NCBI GenBank assembly: GCA_949128115.1
Contig: OX421963.1
Location: 82,903,602 to 82,967,601 of the forward strand
Direction: 5' to 3'
DNA from: Anaspis maculata
Lineage: Eukaryota > Arthropoda > Insecta > Coleoptera > Scraptiidae
DNA length: 64,000 bases
Shown one piece after another: positions 45,977 through 57,500 of the stretch. Both the position numbers and the translations under genes were made by a program. Under the pieces are notes generated by a model that saw only the letters and a program-made list of their open reading frames with translations, did no database searches and was not told the origin of the DNA. Within the stretch, counting starts at the first letter, position 1, and each line of letters starts with the position of its first letter.

Positions 45977-46594
45977 CACACATCAAAAGAATCTAGGGGA
46001 CAAGCAAATTTAGACGATTCCTGAAATCATCATAACTTTTGATTTCCGTAAGCGATTTCATATCGGTCTTCAGTGATCGATAGCCGAATCTTTGGTTTTT
46101 ATGCCTTGATCACATCAAATACGAACAGTGTTTAATAAGGTTGCTACAGGGTGATCAATGGAACAGTGTAAAATTGCCGAAAGTTCAGTACGAGCGCGAT
46201 TTCCCAAAAAAAATATTTCATGCATCCCAATAGCACAGTTATGAAGGTCGGTGTTTCAGCTTTGGTAACGATTTTTTCTTTGATTTTCAAAATTCAAAAA
46301 TTTTACTGAAGCTGGAAGACCAGTCTTCATAACTGTGCTATCGAAATGCACAAAAAATTGTTTTTGGAAAATCGCGCTCGTACTGAACTTTCGGCAATTT
46401 TACACTGTTCCATTGATCACCCTGTAGAAAATTTTTGAAACATTGTTCGTATTCGACGTGATAAAGACATAAAAACGAAGGTATGGGCTATCGAACACTG
46501 GAAACAGATATGAAATCGCTGACGGCAATCGAAAGTTATGATGATTTTAGAAATCGTCTGAATTTGCTTGTCCCCTAGATTCTTTTGATGTGTG
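45977..46594. mobile_element. Outer palindromic element with concentric insertion
   Basis: CACACATCAAAAGAATCTAG at 45977 is mirrored by CTAGATTCTTTTGATGTGTG ending at 46594; TA flanks both ends (45975-45976, 46595-46596). The arms (170 bp each) match along their length (AAATTTAGACGATTCCTGAA with TAGAAATCGTCTGAATTT, and others) and are split exactly at the centre by the inner element at 46147-46424. Confidence 0.8.
46147..46424. mobile_element. Inner palindromic MITE, CAGGGTG ends, TA duplication
   Basis: CAGGGTGATCAATGGAACAG at 46147 is mirrored by CTGTTCCATTGATCACCCTG ending at 46424. The arms are nearly perfect, including CGAAAGTTCAGTACGAGCGC and its complement, and TA lies on both sides. 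Length 278 bp, no coding potential. Its low divergence suggests a recent insertion. Confidence 0.85.
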
Positions 46595-46668
46595 TACTGA
46601 GGTATTTCATTAGTGGTCAATGCACCGTTAACGGGCTAATGGTTATTCTTTGTTGATTCCTACTCAGT

Positions 46669-47106
46669 TCAACATAGTTCTTCCGCTTTTTCTACGGAAT
46701 TTTTTAATGCTGCTTGTTGCTTGGCTCCAGTGACGATTTGGATTCTTGTATTGCTGCAGGATCTCCTATATTCATCTTCCGAGCACAAGCCTGGATTGCA
46801 GATATTTTTGCCTCGAACACGGTTTCCATCCTGTGTCTGTGCCGATGACCGCCACTCCAGTACTTTCCGTAGTTTTGGAACTGTCCGTGTACCAGGTGGT
46901 TCCTTGCTGCTCTCTGGCTCGTTGTTTTCATCCACTCCCTGTGCCGGACTCATTTTCTCATATATAATGTGATGGTACGCCCCCCCTTCCTCTGACATTA
47001 CATTTGTTTGGCCTGTGATCGTCTTAACCCTTCGTTGTGCCCGCTTTTGTTCATGAGGGAAACGACCCGAGGGGGAAGAAGGTGGAGTTGAATGAAACAC
47101 GCTCAT
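46669..47106 (-). CDS. Orphan 145-codon frame with ATG, possible retroelement ORF1/gag start
   Basis: A minus-strand frame starts MSVFHSTPPSSPSGRFPHEQ and runs through acidic and basic hydrophilic stretches (SPAQGVDENNEPESSKEPPG, RKVLEWRSSAQTQDGN) to a stop. There is no CCHC knuckle and no catalytic motif. The Ser/Pro-rich start and charged body recall the N-termini of retroelement ORF1 or gag proteins, but this is an impression only. The AT-rich sequence upstream (47110-47650) carries no gene. It sits just beyond the nested palindrome at 46.0-46.6 kb. Confidence 0.25.
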   Translation of the reverse strand: MSVFHSTPPSSPSGRFPHEQKRAQRRVKTITGQTNVMSEEGGAYHHIIYEKMSPAQGVDENNEPESSKEPPGTRTVPKLRKVLEWRSSAQTQDGNRVRGKNICNPGLCSEDEYRRSCSNTRIQIVTGAKQQAALKNSVEKAEELC

Positions 47107-47751
47107 TGTTCAGAAAGCTAGATTTACTTGAAGCAAAATAAGTGCAAAATATTTTATGTTTTTTTTCTGCAAAACACCTGACATGTGACTAACAGAATGT
47201 ACAAAATGACCGAAAACAATAAAAACCCAACAGCAAGAAACATAACTAAGTAATACAATACTAAAACAATTGAACAAAACAATTGATTCAAAAGAATACA
47301 ACGAAATATGTCAAACTGTCAAGTAAAAGAAGAGGGGGAGTGACGGATTCGAAAAAAGGCACTCAGTGGAAGAATACGTCAAAGAAACCCCCGGAATTAT
47401 GCCCAAAGAAGAGGACCCTCAAATATGTCACAAATGAATGACAGGAAACTCACTTGATAATTTCCGGTATTCAGTGTGAGTGAATACCGGACATAAAATG
47501 TGAACATACAAATTCAATTCACAAAATAAGAGGACGGCGTCAAGACAAAAACTATCGTGCGTGTTTAAAAATAGCTCACTAAGAAAATCACGCACCTGCA
47601 AGAGAATGCACCAAGACATGTGCAAATAACAGTATGAAAATCTTCAAAGTGACTTCAGACTCAACAGGTTCAAGATAGGGCAACTAGCCTATACACAAGT
47701 AATTAATAAAAATCGTAAAAATGAGTACTTGAATTACTTGAATGTAGGAAG
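47107..47751. other. AT-rich non-coding stretch
   Basis: No gene. Rich in ACAA/AAAC words on the plus strand, similar in texture to 39780-40130. A short inverted repeat is formed by TTTCCGGTATTCA (47461) and TGAATACCGGA (47482). Confidence 0.35.
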
Positions 47752-47764
47752 TAAATACACATGT

Positions 47765-47975
47765 ACCACACGACCGACGGCCCCGTGGCGCAGGCGGTCG
47801 AGTGGCCGCCTACGACGCGGAAGTCTCGGGTTCGATTCCCGGTGAAAAGTCTGGGTGTTGTGTTGTCCGAAATTTGCACTTTTCTGGATTTGTAAACTTG
47901 ATAAATAAACGGGCAAACTCCTATGGCGAGAAAAAGCCGATAAGGAGAAAAACATTTATTTATTTATTTATTTTA
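47765..47975 (+). mobile_element. tRNA-derived SINE (copy 2)
   Basis: Begins ACCACACGACCGACGGCCCC. A box TGGCGCAGGCGG at 47786-47797 and B box GGTTCGATTCC at 47829-47839 form a pol III promoter. A non-tRNA body follows (GTGTTGTGTTGTCCGAAATT) and then an (ATTT)n tail. A perfect 13-bp duplication TAAATACACATGT lies at 47752-47764 and 47976-47988. Same family as 4354-4544; the intact duplication suggests a younger insertion. Confidence 0.9.
47786..47839 (+). promoter_or_regulatory. Internal pol III promoter (A and B boxes) of the SINE
   Basis: TGGCGCAGGCGG fits the A-box pattern TRGYNNARNNGG and GGTTCGATTCC fits the B box, 32 bp apart as in tRNA genes. The tRNA-like part lacks a convincing anticodon stem and runs into the SINE body, so it is not a functional tRNA gene. 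Confidence 0.75.
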
Positions 47976-47988
47976 TAAATACACATGT

Positions 47989-49095
47989 GTCGAGCTCGAC
48001 GGTGAACCTCGACTCTCGAACCTGGTGGTACTTCGATTTCTAAACGCTGCAACCGCCGCAAAGCATCTAGCGGACACCGGCGGCAAAGTAATAAAACTCC
48101 TTTCAGTTCTCGACCCACAAGGTGTGACCATGTGTTTCCAAATACACGTTCAGATTCGGTTGCATTTTTATACTTCGACCGCACAAATATATGTGGGGGC
48201 TTTAAAACTACGATTTAAACGGCTCCGGCGCAACGAAATCATTCCCCTTTTAATAAAACCTGGTTTCTCACAGTAATACCCATGTGCAGGGGTGTAATAG
48301 GCTTCTTTGCTGGGCATTGCGCCTCCAGGAGTAAGTCTAAGAGTTTCCTCCCCAAAGGCAGTGTACCCCCCTCCCCCTGTGGTTTTTCCAGTGATCTCAG
48401 TTTGCCCCGGTAATCTTTTTGCAGTGCCATCTGGAGTCTTGCACATTCTTGAGATTTTTCGATCCTCTCATACATTAGACAAGAAGTTTTGCACCCTTAT
48501 AGATCTTTAGTTTTCACACAATTTCACAATAAAGCTTTTTTATTTTTTTCTAAGAACTCCTTTCGTGACGTTCTTCTAACCGCTAGTGCCTCAAGGTTGG
48601 TATAGATAAAAATGTCTGGAGACGTTCACCAGAAACTTTTCTAGCTTAGCATTTCAAGCTTTGTTATAGTCTTATTGTAGCTCTCTCGGGATCTTCCGAA
48701 CTGCCTTTTAGGCATCTGAGCCTATACTCATGAGCAGTGCTGAATTGAACAAGATTTAAAGGGTTTCACTTAGTATCACAAGCTCTTCCAAGTAGATTAG
48801 GCACTCCGTAAGTAAAATGTTGACGTGAAATTTGCCTGCATGATGCCTGCCTTGATGTTTGATATCGTGTTTGATACACTTTGCTATAGCACTCATCGAA
48901 GCTTGGGTCTGTATTCTCAAGGTCACTGAACTCGAGTTTTCGCAACATCTAGAATTTCCTTGACATTATCAGTACGACGCAGTTTCCTGGTTCAAAATTC
49001 GAACCGACCGAACTGTATGGGATCTTTATTATTATCATAAATCTCCATTTTTCCACTAGCTGGAACCGAAGCAATGGCAACACGCCATCTGATTG
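47989..49095. other. Non-coding stretch
   Basis: A 78-codon minus-strand frame (48239-48475) with MYERIEKSQECARLQMAL looks hydrophilic and helical but matches nothing I know. AATAAAGC at 48530 could be a polyadenylation signal by chance. Confidence 0.35.
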
Positions 49096-49690
49096 CGAAC
49101 CGCGATCAGAACTCGTAAACTTGATGTCTACAGTTGTGCCAACACCACCGACCGAAATCACAATAACGCATAGAGGACGGCCTCCAGAACAAGACAAAGC
49201 CATTGTGCATAAAACATCGGAACTTTCCCCGCCGCCGCCGCCGCCGCGGATTAAAATTGAAGTTTTCGTGTCTTGCAAATCCTCTTTCTTCTCCACCCTC
49301 CAGCAAGCCTCGTAACACAGTTCTTGCTCGAGCCGCTTTTCTTTGTTTGCGAGCGACTTATCAAGATGGGCATGAACTCGGCGCACATACCGCACACACA
49401 CACACACACACAACATGTAGAATACAAGAATATCTCGTTGCTCTCGTCGTCGTCGTCGTCGTCGGCGGCGTCGTAGCCGAAAAAGTCTGCGAAGCAAACG
49501 ACCGTGACCGAATATCATCGTCGCAGCGGGGCCGCCGCCCCCACAAGGACGTGTCGAAGGGGCGGCCGGCGATGCGCCATCGATCCATTTGTGTGTATAG
49601 GTATACTATACACACGCATACACACACACACCGTCGTCGCTAAACCATCGCACCACCTAAAGGAGAGCGGCGGTGGTGGTGGGAAAATGG
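49096..49690. other. GC-rich island with trinucleotide and CA microsatellites
   Basis: CCGCCGCCGCCGCCGC near 49230, (CA)n near 49395 and 49623, and (CGT)n near 49448-49475, in otherwise GC-rich sequence. Long frames on both strands come from the trinucleotide runs. It could be a promoter or 5' untranslated region of an alternative transcript, which cannot be shown here. Confidence 0.45.
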
Positions 49691-51357
49691 CCAATTACAA
49701 AAAGAAATATCAACTGGTTGGCTGCTTTGTGGTACGCCGTTGTTATTGTTGTTGTCGTCGTGGTCGTTGTTGTCATTCAAAGCTTGCTCTTGTACCGTGC
49801 GAATTCCCATTCGAGGTTGGCTTTGGAAACAAACCCTTAATCAGTTGGCGTGTCTAGATCCCTGACTGAATATTTTGACAGCGAAGCCAACAGCTGAAAT
49901 CAGTTGATCAGAATGATGATATTCTTCAGTTGATCTTTGGTTCCTGTTTCTTGTGTCGAAGCGATTCATTGTTTTATATATCTTGATGGAATAATTCACT
50001 CTCAGTTCATTAGTACCCAGTAGCATTATTCACTAGATACTTTCGCTTTGGTTACAGGTGACCTAGAACCTATCTATTTAAGAGATGATTTCTTGGTATT
50101 TTTTTATGACTTGAGCCCGGTTATAGTCAACAGGAGCGTAAATGGAGACGCAAGCATAACCAAAATGGACCTGTAACGCTATAACGGCACCAGTTCCTAC
50201 TATTTCCTCCCCATCATCAAGAACCCGCCCAGCAACACGTGGATCGGAATATGGAAAACGACGATGAGCACCAGCTCGAACAACCTTCTTCCGACCACGA
50301 TTCTTTATGAACCAAACATACGCGCGCAAATTCAAACACGTCCAGCCAACACTGATGAGCATGCGCACCAGTGTCAACACAATATGGAAAACCTCTCATC
50401 CCGAACGTGCCGGGTGAGTGCTCTAGACCCGGTGCGATAAGTACCCGCTATCAGTCGCGGTTAGATGGCGTTAAAACTGATACAATTTAACAATGAAACT
50501 AGGCAACCAAATATACAAGTATTCACACAGATTTTCAGGTGTTCAAGAAGAATAAACAGTTCGACAGGAAAAAAACACTCCTCCAGGGTTCCAACCATGA
50601 TGGGCTCAACTCAGCGGTTAAGGGTTAAGCATTTTCAGACCCATGTTTATATGGTCTTATGGTTTATATGGTCTTAATTTTTTTCTTAGAATGGCCTCAG
50701 GAATCACCCCCTGAAATCTTTTACAGCACTTATTAAACAACCTCTACACGGCGGACCTATGTACAAACTGTTATCCAACACGTGCCCGTGACAATATGAA
50801 TGTCTGATGATGGAATTGCTGCAAAGTGAGAATGGCTAATTATAAACGGAAATTATTAATTAGTTGGCGGCTTGATGGTGGTGTTCTCTTTAGTGCTTGA
50901 TGGTTAAGTTACAAGTTTCAAGGGAGTCCGTTCCAGAGCTTCTGAAACAACGTGGAAGAGAAATTTAGTTGTAGTTTGAGTGGAAGCAGCTCTTGCACCC
51001 AAGCAAGTTGTTCAGTGAATTAGATTACCATTATAGCATTCGGGTTTGATCTTCCAAATCGCACGTCTCTTTTCTCGTATTTCCGGGTTTCTAGAAACAC
51101 GTATTTTCACGTGCTAACGAAGCAGTCGCTAAGATGGGTTTGCTCGAGTCTTATCGATACCTCTATTCTCAGTTCCACCAAGCTCAGTTGAATTTGATCG
51201 ACGAGTCAATTTCTACCTGGAGCTTCCATTGGCTCAAATTTTGAATTTCAAGCGACGGAGAACCTGCAAGAAGAGCTTTTTGATTACGACAAATAATGTA
51301 GACCATTGAGTCCTTCCAAAGTTGAGCGTGAGTACTAGATTTTGCACGCGATGGTTT
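49691..51357. other. Non-coding stretch
   Basis: No gene is firmly supported. A 100-codon minus-strand frame (50078-50380) ends in YACVSIYAPVDYNRAQVIKK, faintly like the YAP segment of LINE endonucleases, but has no other motif. AATGGCYAATTAYAAA occurs at 49685 and again at 50830. Confidence 0.35.
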
Positions 51358-51361
51358 TTAA

Positions 51362-51882
51362 AGGAGACCACAACACAAAAATCGAGTCCATATTTTATTT
51401 GACTAACTCATGAGGAAGGTGGTTTAAGAGTATACGGAACAAATCTAAGTTTTCTAGACGAGTCCGATCAGCCGCAATAAAACATTTCGAAAATATTATC
51501 GTGACGTCACTTGGGAAGATGTTTTCACCTAGATTTTCACCTCCGATTTTCACATATCACGTTCCCATGGTCTTGATATCGCTCATGGATGTAATATCGC
51601 TATTGTCGTTTTGACAGACGTCATTGTCTTCAAACAATCAGTAATAATTATGGCTGGCTTGAAACCGTCGTCGTCTCATCGGCAACGGAATCAGGTACAG
51701 GTATGCCCGTGCGTAGCTATAGGTAGCCCGTGAAAATTTGCCCTTCTGACGTCATTGTCGTTCTGAATTATAAGCGCAGCGCCCGCCACGAGCTAAGTAA
51801 TATTACAAGACCCTATGCAATCGTTCTAGTTTTTTCAACTCTTTCATCTGAGACCAACTTGTATTTTGTGTTGTGGTCTCCT
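51362..51882. mobile_element. 521-bp MITE with TTAA target duplication
   Basis: AGGAGACCACAACACAAAA at 51362 is mirrored by TTTTGTGTTGTGGTCTCCT ending at 51882. TTAA lies immediately outside each end (51358-51361 and 51883-51886). A TTAA duplication is the hallmark of piggyBac-type transposition; the terminal bases differ from the canonical CCC start, so this is a related or different TTAA-specific group. The internal sequence is non-coding. Confidence 0.75.
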
Positions 51883-52289
51883 TTAATCAAGCTTGTTTCA
51901 ACTAATAAATTGATCCTTGATCTTATCCATTCCGTACAGTTCACACTAACTTGTTTGAGAACTTCTAAACTCACTTGATAACTTCACAACTGTCCTTAAA
52001 ACTACGGAAATTAGTGAAAGTACATCGGATTAACCATGGATCTGGTATTAAAACTCGCTTAATACGCCTTTGACTCACTTGAGCATTTAGAAACGCACTC
52101 GATAATTGAAAATTCACTCGACAGCCGCTCAAGTGACTTTTGACTGCGATCAGATATAGTATAGCCCCAACCTATCAAAACTGTCCCACCATCACAGACG
52201 AAAAACATCTCAGTAGATCGCACCTCAATCAAAAATTCGCATGACATCAGCCGCACTATACAGTGTCATTCATAATTAGAAGAAAGCAA

Positions 52290-53170
52290 TTGCACCCTGT
52301 ACCAAAAAAGATTATGTAAGTATGGATTTGAATTTTGAATTATTCAATTTTCTTTCCCCTATGCCTAGTGGCAGACCTTTGAGCAGAACCTTTTCGAACA
52401 CATTGGTCGGTTTTTTCCCCCCTTGGTTAAAAATCATCACAATCTCAGCCACATTCCGCTGAGGTAAAATTTTTTCCAAGTCTTGTGATTGCATGCAGGT
52501 CATCGTTGTAGTTATGAATGCCGTGGGTGACAGTTCGATTAAGGTTTTTGCGGCCACAACATCATATCCAGGAGCTTTGTTTTAGCCCAACTCATGTTGT
52601 ATGACGGCACGCACATCTTGGGTCTTGTAATTTCGAAGATAAGCTTCATTTGGTCCGGGCTCATGATGTACTTGTGTATGTACCCAAACCCAAGGCTCTT
52701 CTTCATCCGACATTGTTATGGGAAAAGGTGTGAATACGTTCGCCAAGTGGTCTGCAAATACGATCGTTTTTTCCACCTAGTTTTTCACCCATCTGCCTAA
52801 CCCAGCTTCAATTGGTGGCATTGATCTTGTGGCTGCCTAATTTTTGTCAGTGGCTTTCCACAGAGAATGGTCTCTGGTTTGAAAAGTTTTCAACTTGCGG
52901 AGATATTTCTGGATCGCTTAATTCTTGTGATCAAGCAGTATCAATTTGAGTTCGCTGGTAGTTTGGTCAACGCATTTGATTCCCCTGGTGTCTGAAGTGG
53001 TCTGTCACCGTCTTCTTGACTTTCGTTTGTTCTCGAAAACAGCTGTAGTAATTAGTAAACGAGGAAGTTTGCTTCTCACTAGAGTCTACATAAATGACTT
53101 CCAGTAGACGTCAGTATCATGTCTTACGAACCTTTGGTCTTGGAAGCTTTAGCTCGTTTCGTGACTTATC
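52290..53170 (-). pseudogene. Jockey-like LINE reverse transcriptase fragment
   Basis: On the minus strand, 52960-52860 encodes IQKYLRKLKTFQTRDHSLWK and 52790-52700 encodes VFADHLANVFTPFP. 52630-52590 gives TQDVRAVIQHELG, 52557-52500 gives AAKTLIELSPTAF, and 52460-52340 gives VAEIVMIFNQGGKKPTNVFE then KVLLKGLP. These follow the order of the linker, fingers and WKxAxIxMIxKPGKxP blocks of jockey/X-type reverse transcriptases. The KAPGYD loop is recognisable in the genome frame near 52575 (AAGCTCCTGGATATGAT on the minus strand). Several stops and shifts, and loss of everything after the fingers (no YADD), make it a dead fragment. Confidence 0.8.
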
Positions 53171-54558
53171 CTCCGGACACGGTTGGGCCTTGCGGAACCA
53201 GTTTAGGTCATGACTAGTTACCAATGTGGTCACAGCAGGTATCCAAATATTCTATCAGTCTTACATTACTGGAAGTGTTTTCCATTGATCCTTCCATCAA
53301 AAAACTTCCGAACAAAACTGCATTGGCTAGAAACGTGAAACTTGAAAGCACCGTCAGTTACTCGCAAATTCTATTTGCGCGAGGGGTTCTGCATGGGCAA
53401 TTCTAAATAAACCTCTGTTCGACTCTTGAAAAGGCAAGCCCGGTTGCGCCGGCACTGAAAATCGCATTGTTCACGGGGCACTTGGAAAACTCGCAAAATG
53501 TTTCGTATGCGCCATGCGCGCGAGGTCCTCACTCTTTCACCTCTCAACCGGATGCAGTCCGTTGCGGTTCTCCAGAATCGATCCCGGCGTTTCCTGCATC
53601 CAGCAAGCAAGCCCTCCACGCTCCACTTTAACTTGACGCTTTCCGCGCTCTCGGCGTAACGAGCTGATCTAATAATTCACAGTGCAGTAAATTTGTGAAA
53701 AATGTCAAATTGCATCGGGTTACAATATGAATATTCGATTTTGCCGCGCATCTAATCGGATTTGTCTACGGTGAAATTGTATTATCGCCTGGCTTAATTC
53801 CGTCAATTTCCGCCGAGCTGGAGTATTCTAGCAAAAATAGAAGTACCTACCTAATAATTGCGTTTTGCTGACGCGTCTGTCTGATGCGGATATACAATTA
53901 TCTGGTGTGACGATAATAAGATTTCAGAGTGTTCGCTGCAATTCGCACAGCTTTGAAGCTTTGGCGCAGGAAGCCATTCGTCTTCCTCGCGGGGCCATTC
54001 ATCGGTCACGACTTGGATCAGTAACACGGCTTTTTTCTGAGCCGTTCCAATTGTTCGGACTGAGCTGATTGAAATGCAGATATTCCGCATGTGGTGAAGG
54101 AATCTATTATCATAATCTGTACTCGGGTAGAAGTTTTTTCTTAGTTGGTTGGGCTGTGTTTTCCTACATTACAGTCATGTGAAAAGGTCTTTCATATAGT
54201 CCGAGTTAGATAAGGGTAAAAGAGGTTGCGTTGGTGCAAAACAACAAAAGCACAACAAAAATTATTATACAAGAGAAAAAGCTTGGGGGCTTTCAACAAA
54301 ACGACTGAAACTCGCCCTACTGTGCAAAAATACGTGACGAATTTCGTAATTGCTAAGTTCACAAAGCTCTCAAAAACACAATCTACTTTTATCAGTGATG
54401 ACAATTAACAGCAATTCTCTCTACAACACAACTACTGTAGGCGTTTTTCTTTTACAACAAAAATCACTGCCCTATCCTGAGTAAGAAAGTGAAAAAGCAA
54501 AAAGTCGCAGGGGAGAAAGCGAGACACCATTAGCAACAGCAACCTAGGTTAGAATACT
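53171..54558. other. Non-coding stretch
   Basis: An 82-codon frame at 53371-53619 (-) is Arg/Cys-rich with no known motif. 53640-54060 looks like low-copy insect non-coding sequence. No repeat recognised. Confidence 0.35.
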
Positions 54559-54559
54559 T

Positions 54560-57500
54560 GAACAGGTGATCAATTGAACTGGTCCTTCTAAAAATTTCAC
54601 GTTACTTTAAGATCGAAAATTTCAAAGAAAAACCAACCGATTTCAAAGAACGTGGTCGTGCCGGATAGGTCATTCTTCTGGCTAGAAAATTCCATGTTGA
54701 GTCACGTAGACGTTGACATTGTCTACCATGTACAGGGTGACAACAAATGGAGTGTCAAAAATAAACAATTTTCAACAGTGCACACCTTTTTGAAAAAAAA
54801 ACTATAGATCATTTCCCAATGAATCTTTGAAAACCTCATTACAATATCTCGAAACGGTTTTTTGATTCATCCCCCTATCTGAGTTTTCAAGAGAGTTTTT
54901 GAGAAATTCACGATTTTATGATGCCGGTCCTCTCTAAGGTCATGTTCTTGGCTCGTATGTGGTTACTTTGCTATGCTAGGTTACCTTATCCACAGAGAGT
55001 TGTTATTCAAATGTTGTAACAGATTCTCCAAAATTGATGGACAAGTCGGTACTTTTGGAAGAGGTAGTTTTGTCTTAGTGGAGTAGTTTCTACAGTGGTG
55101 GACAAGATCACCGACCCATCATACATTGAATGGGACTGTTGAGATGACTTGCCAAAACTCTGTAACGTAGGTATGCATTGGATGTCTTCGGTTATCAGGG
55201 GATGATATTTGGGAAATGTGGAGAACAATTTTGGACACATCAGAATGTTATGGGTGTTATGAGAATATTGAAGTTCATTATGTTCAGGATAATATCGCAA
55301 TGAAGATAAAAAAAATTGTCTCTATGTTCCATCGTTCCAGAGATACAGCCTTCAAACTTTGTGAGTATAAAAACTCGACAAAATTGAGAGAAACGGGGTT
55401 GTAATGATCTAAATGAAACTTACTATGCATTGAATTGGTACTGATGGTTCATTTGAGCCGCCCTGTGATGATGTTAGATAAATAGATAGATAGATACATT
55501 TATTGTCTCCCATAAAACCATTTACAGGTTGTAGAACTGTCAAGAGGATGCAATGTATCAGTAGAACGTGTCCTGTTTGGAACAGACTGCAAAGGGGGTT
55601 GTGACGGGTTAATATTTTGTTCCTGATATGAGCGTTAGGTATCAACAAAACCTCGGCGATAAAACGCTAAACTCTTCTTTTAAAATTATCAATACTTTTT
55701 ATTGACCTTACTTCACTATTGAACGAAAATTCCAACTGGTCGTCTGGTTGCAATTTACTGAAGCGTACCACCGGAAGATTGTCGAATTTCCTTCCTACTC
55801 GAGTTTGTGCGAGGATTTAAGGTCGCCAGTAAAATAAGTGGCAAGAAGTATTTGCGGACACTTATTTCCTCAAGGGATTAAAAACCAGAATATCAAGCGT
55901 CGGACCCTTTCTTCTGAAAGGTACGTTTGGGTTTAAGTCTTGTTGTGAGATATCTTCCTGCGCTCATTTTCTTATGTAATTTCTTTATTTTAGGGTTTCA
56001 GTTTTCGTTTTCCGTTCCTGTTTTCATTGTCGTTACTATTTCGTTGTCGTCTTGCTACGTTTGTTGTAACCACTTCCCGTACACGTCTAAAGTATTGTTG
56101 ATGTCGAATCTCCAAGTTCCAGCCTACGTTCTGCTGCGCTGAACTCAGGAATAGTCAGCTTGTTGTTCCAAGGACCACCGTTTTCCACCAAAAGGTCTCG
56201 ACGATTTTCGTGGAGGAGCAGCTTCTATCTTCCACCATTTTGTGACGCTGAATTCTTTTCGTACTGGCGTCAGCTTGCGTGGATTTTAAGCCTGCGGTCC
56301 CAGCATCCGAAATCAACAGGAAATCAGTTGAAGTGTTCCGTGTTGCAATATCGAGCTTCAGGCTGTCCATAAAGAAGCGGCAAAACCACCTTTTGGAATT
56401 CTACATCATCGTTATTTCCACCTAGACTCGGACGTCGTGTTTCGTGGAGTACCTAGACAGGTTAACCTTTCATTTTTACGTTCTTCACTGTTGTCACTTG
56501 TATAACCTAATTAGTGTGTTCCGTGTACCCTTTGCGTAATATTTCCACTAGCGTTGCCAAAGCCAACAACGCTGCACCTAGGCATAAACAAAGATCTTTG
56601 TCCACCCCTAGCGTTTAGTTCACGACAAAAATACGGGTGCACTGATGGGCTAAAATCGGTTTGTGGGTGCGGTTAGTGTCGAATTAATTCGATCACTCCT
56701 GTCTCCACTGGACACGCAGTACCGGAGTCGTGACGTCATATTTTAGTGCTGATTGTACGATATTATTGTTTCTGTCTGCACTATAATTATTTATTCACTA
56801 TTTAATAATATTTATCTAACGTTCTTATAAACCTTTTTTTTCATTTTCAAAATTACTACATCAACCATTCATTAAAATCTGCACTTCAAGTGTAAATATT
56901 GTTCTTAAAAATCATTCATTAAATGTCAATGTGTTTGTGAATTTTGTTTTCTTTGCGCATCATTTTTATTAACCTTTTTCGTCAATTTAAAACTCAAGTA
57001 CCTAACATAAATTCTTATAAATTCTGTGCACTTCAATCTCAATTCTTTCAAGATTTTCACCTTCGTCTGGTGAGTGTTAATTCTAAAATCTTGTGGCGCC
57101 CCTAAATTAATTTTCCTTTTAATACTTACCTCGAACCCTCCCCAACGCACCTTCTGATTAGCCGGGAGGATTAACATTCACAGAGATTGCCAGAATTTGT
57201 CAAGTTTTGTTGTTTATTTATTGCGAAGCCACAAGTAACTTCTTAGCGACCCTTTTGGGGCGTTACAGGGTTGCAGACGTTCACAGGGGGTAGTGTTGCT
57301 GATAGTCAGTGGGATCGAATTCGCTTGAGGGTTACTTTGTAGAGCAAAGTTATGCACTTCTACCACATTTGAGCCAATAATATGACCTCGAAGAGAACTG
57401 GCATCATAAAACGTGAATTTGTCAAAAATTGACATAACTCCCTTAAAAACTCAGGTAGGGGAATGAATCAAAACCCGTTCGAGATAATGTAATGAGCTTT

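Noticed and set aside
49203..49643. 146-codon plus-strand frame in the GC-rich island
   Set aside because: Runs through CCG, CGT and CA microsatellites; low-complexity composition explains its length.
50078..50380. LINE endonuclease fragment
   Set aside because: Only a YAP-like string is suggestive; the catalytic motifs GDFN and SDH are absent.
57000..57270. Possible solo LTR on the minus strand (TGTAACGCCCC start, GGGGCGCCACAAG later)
   Set aside because: No matching second LTR, no TG...CA boundary pair or target duplication could be fixed.
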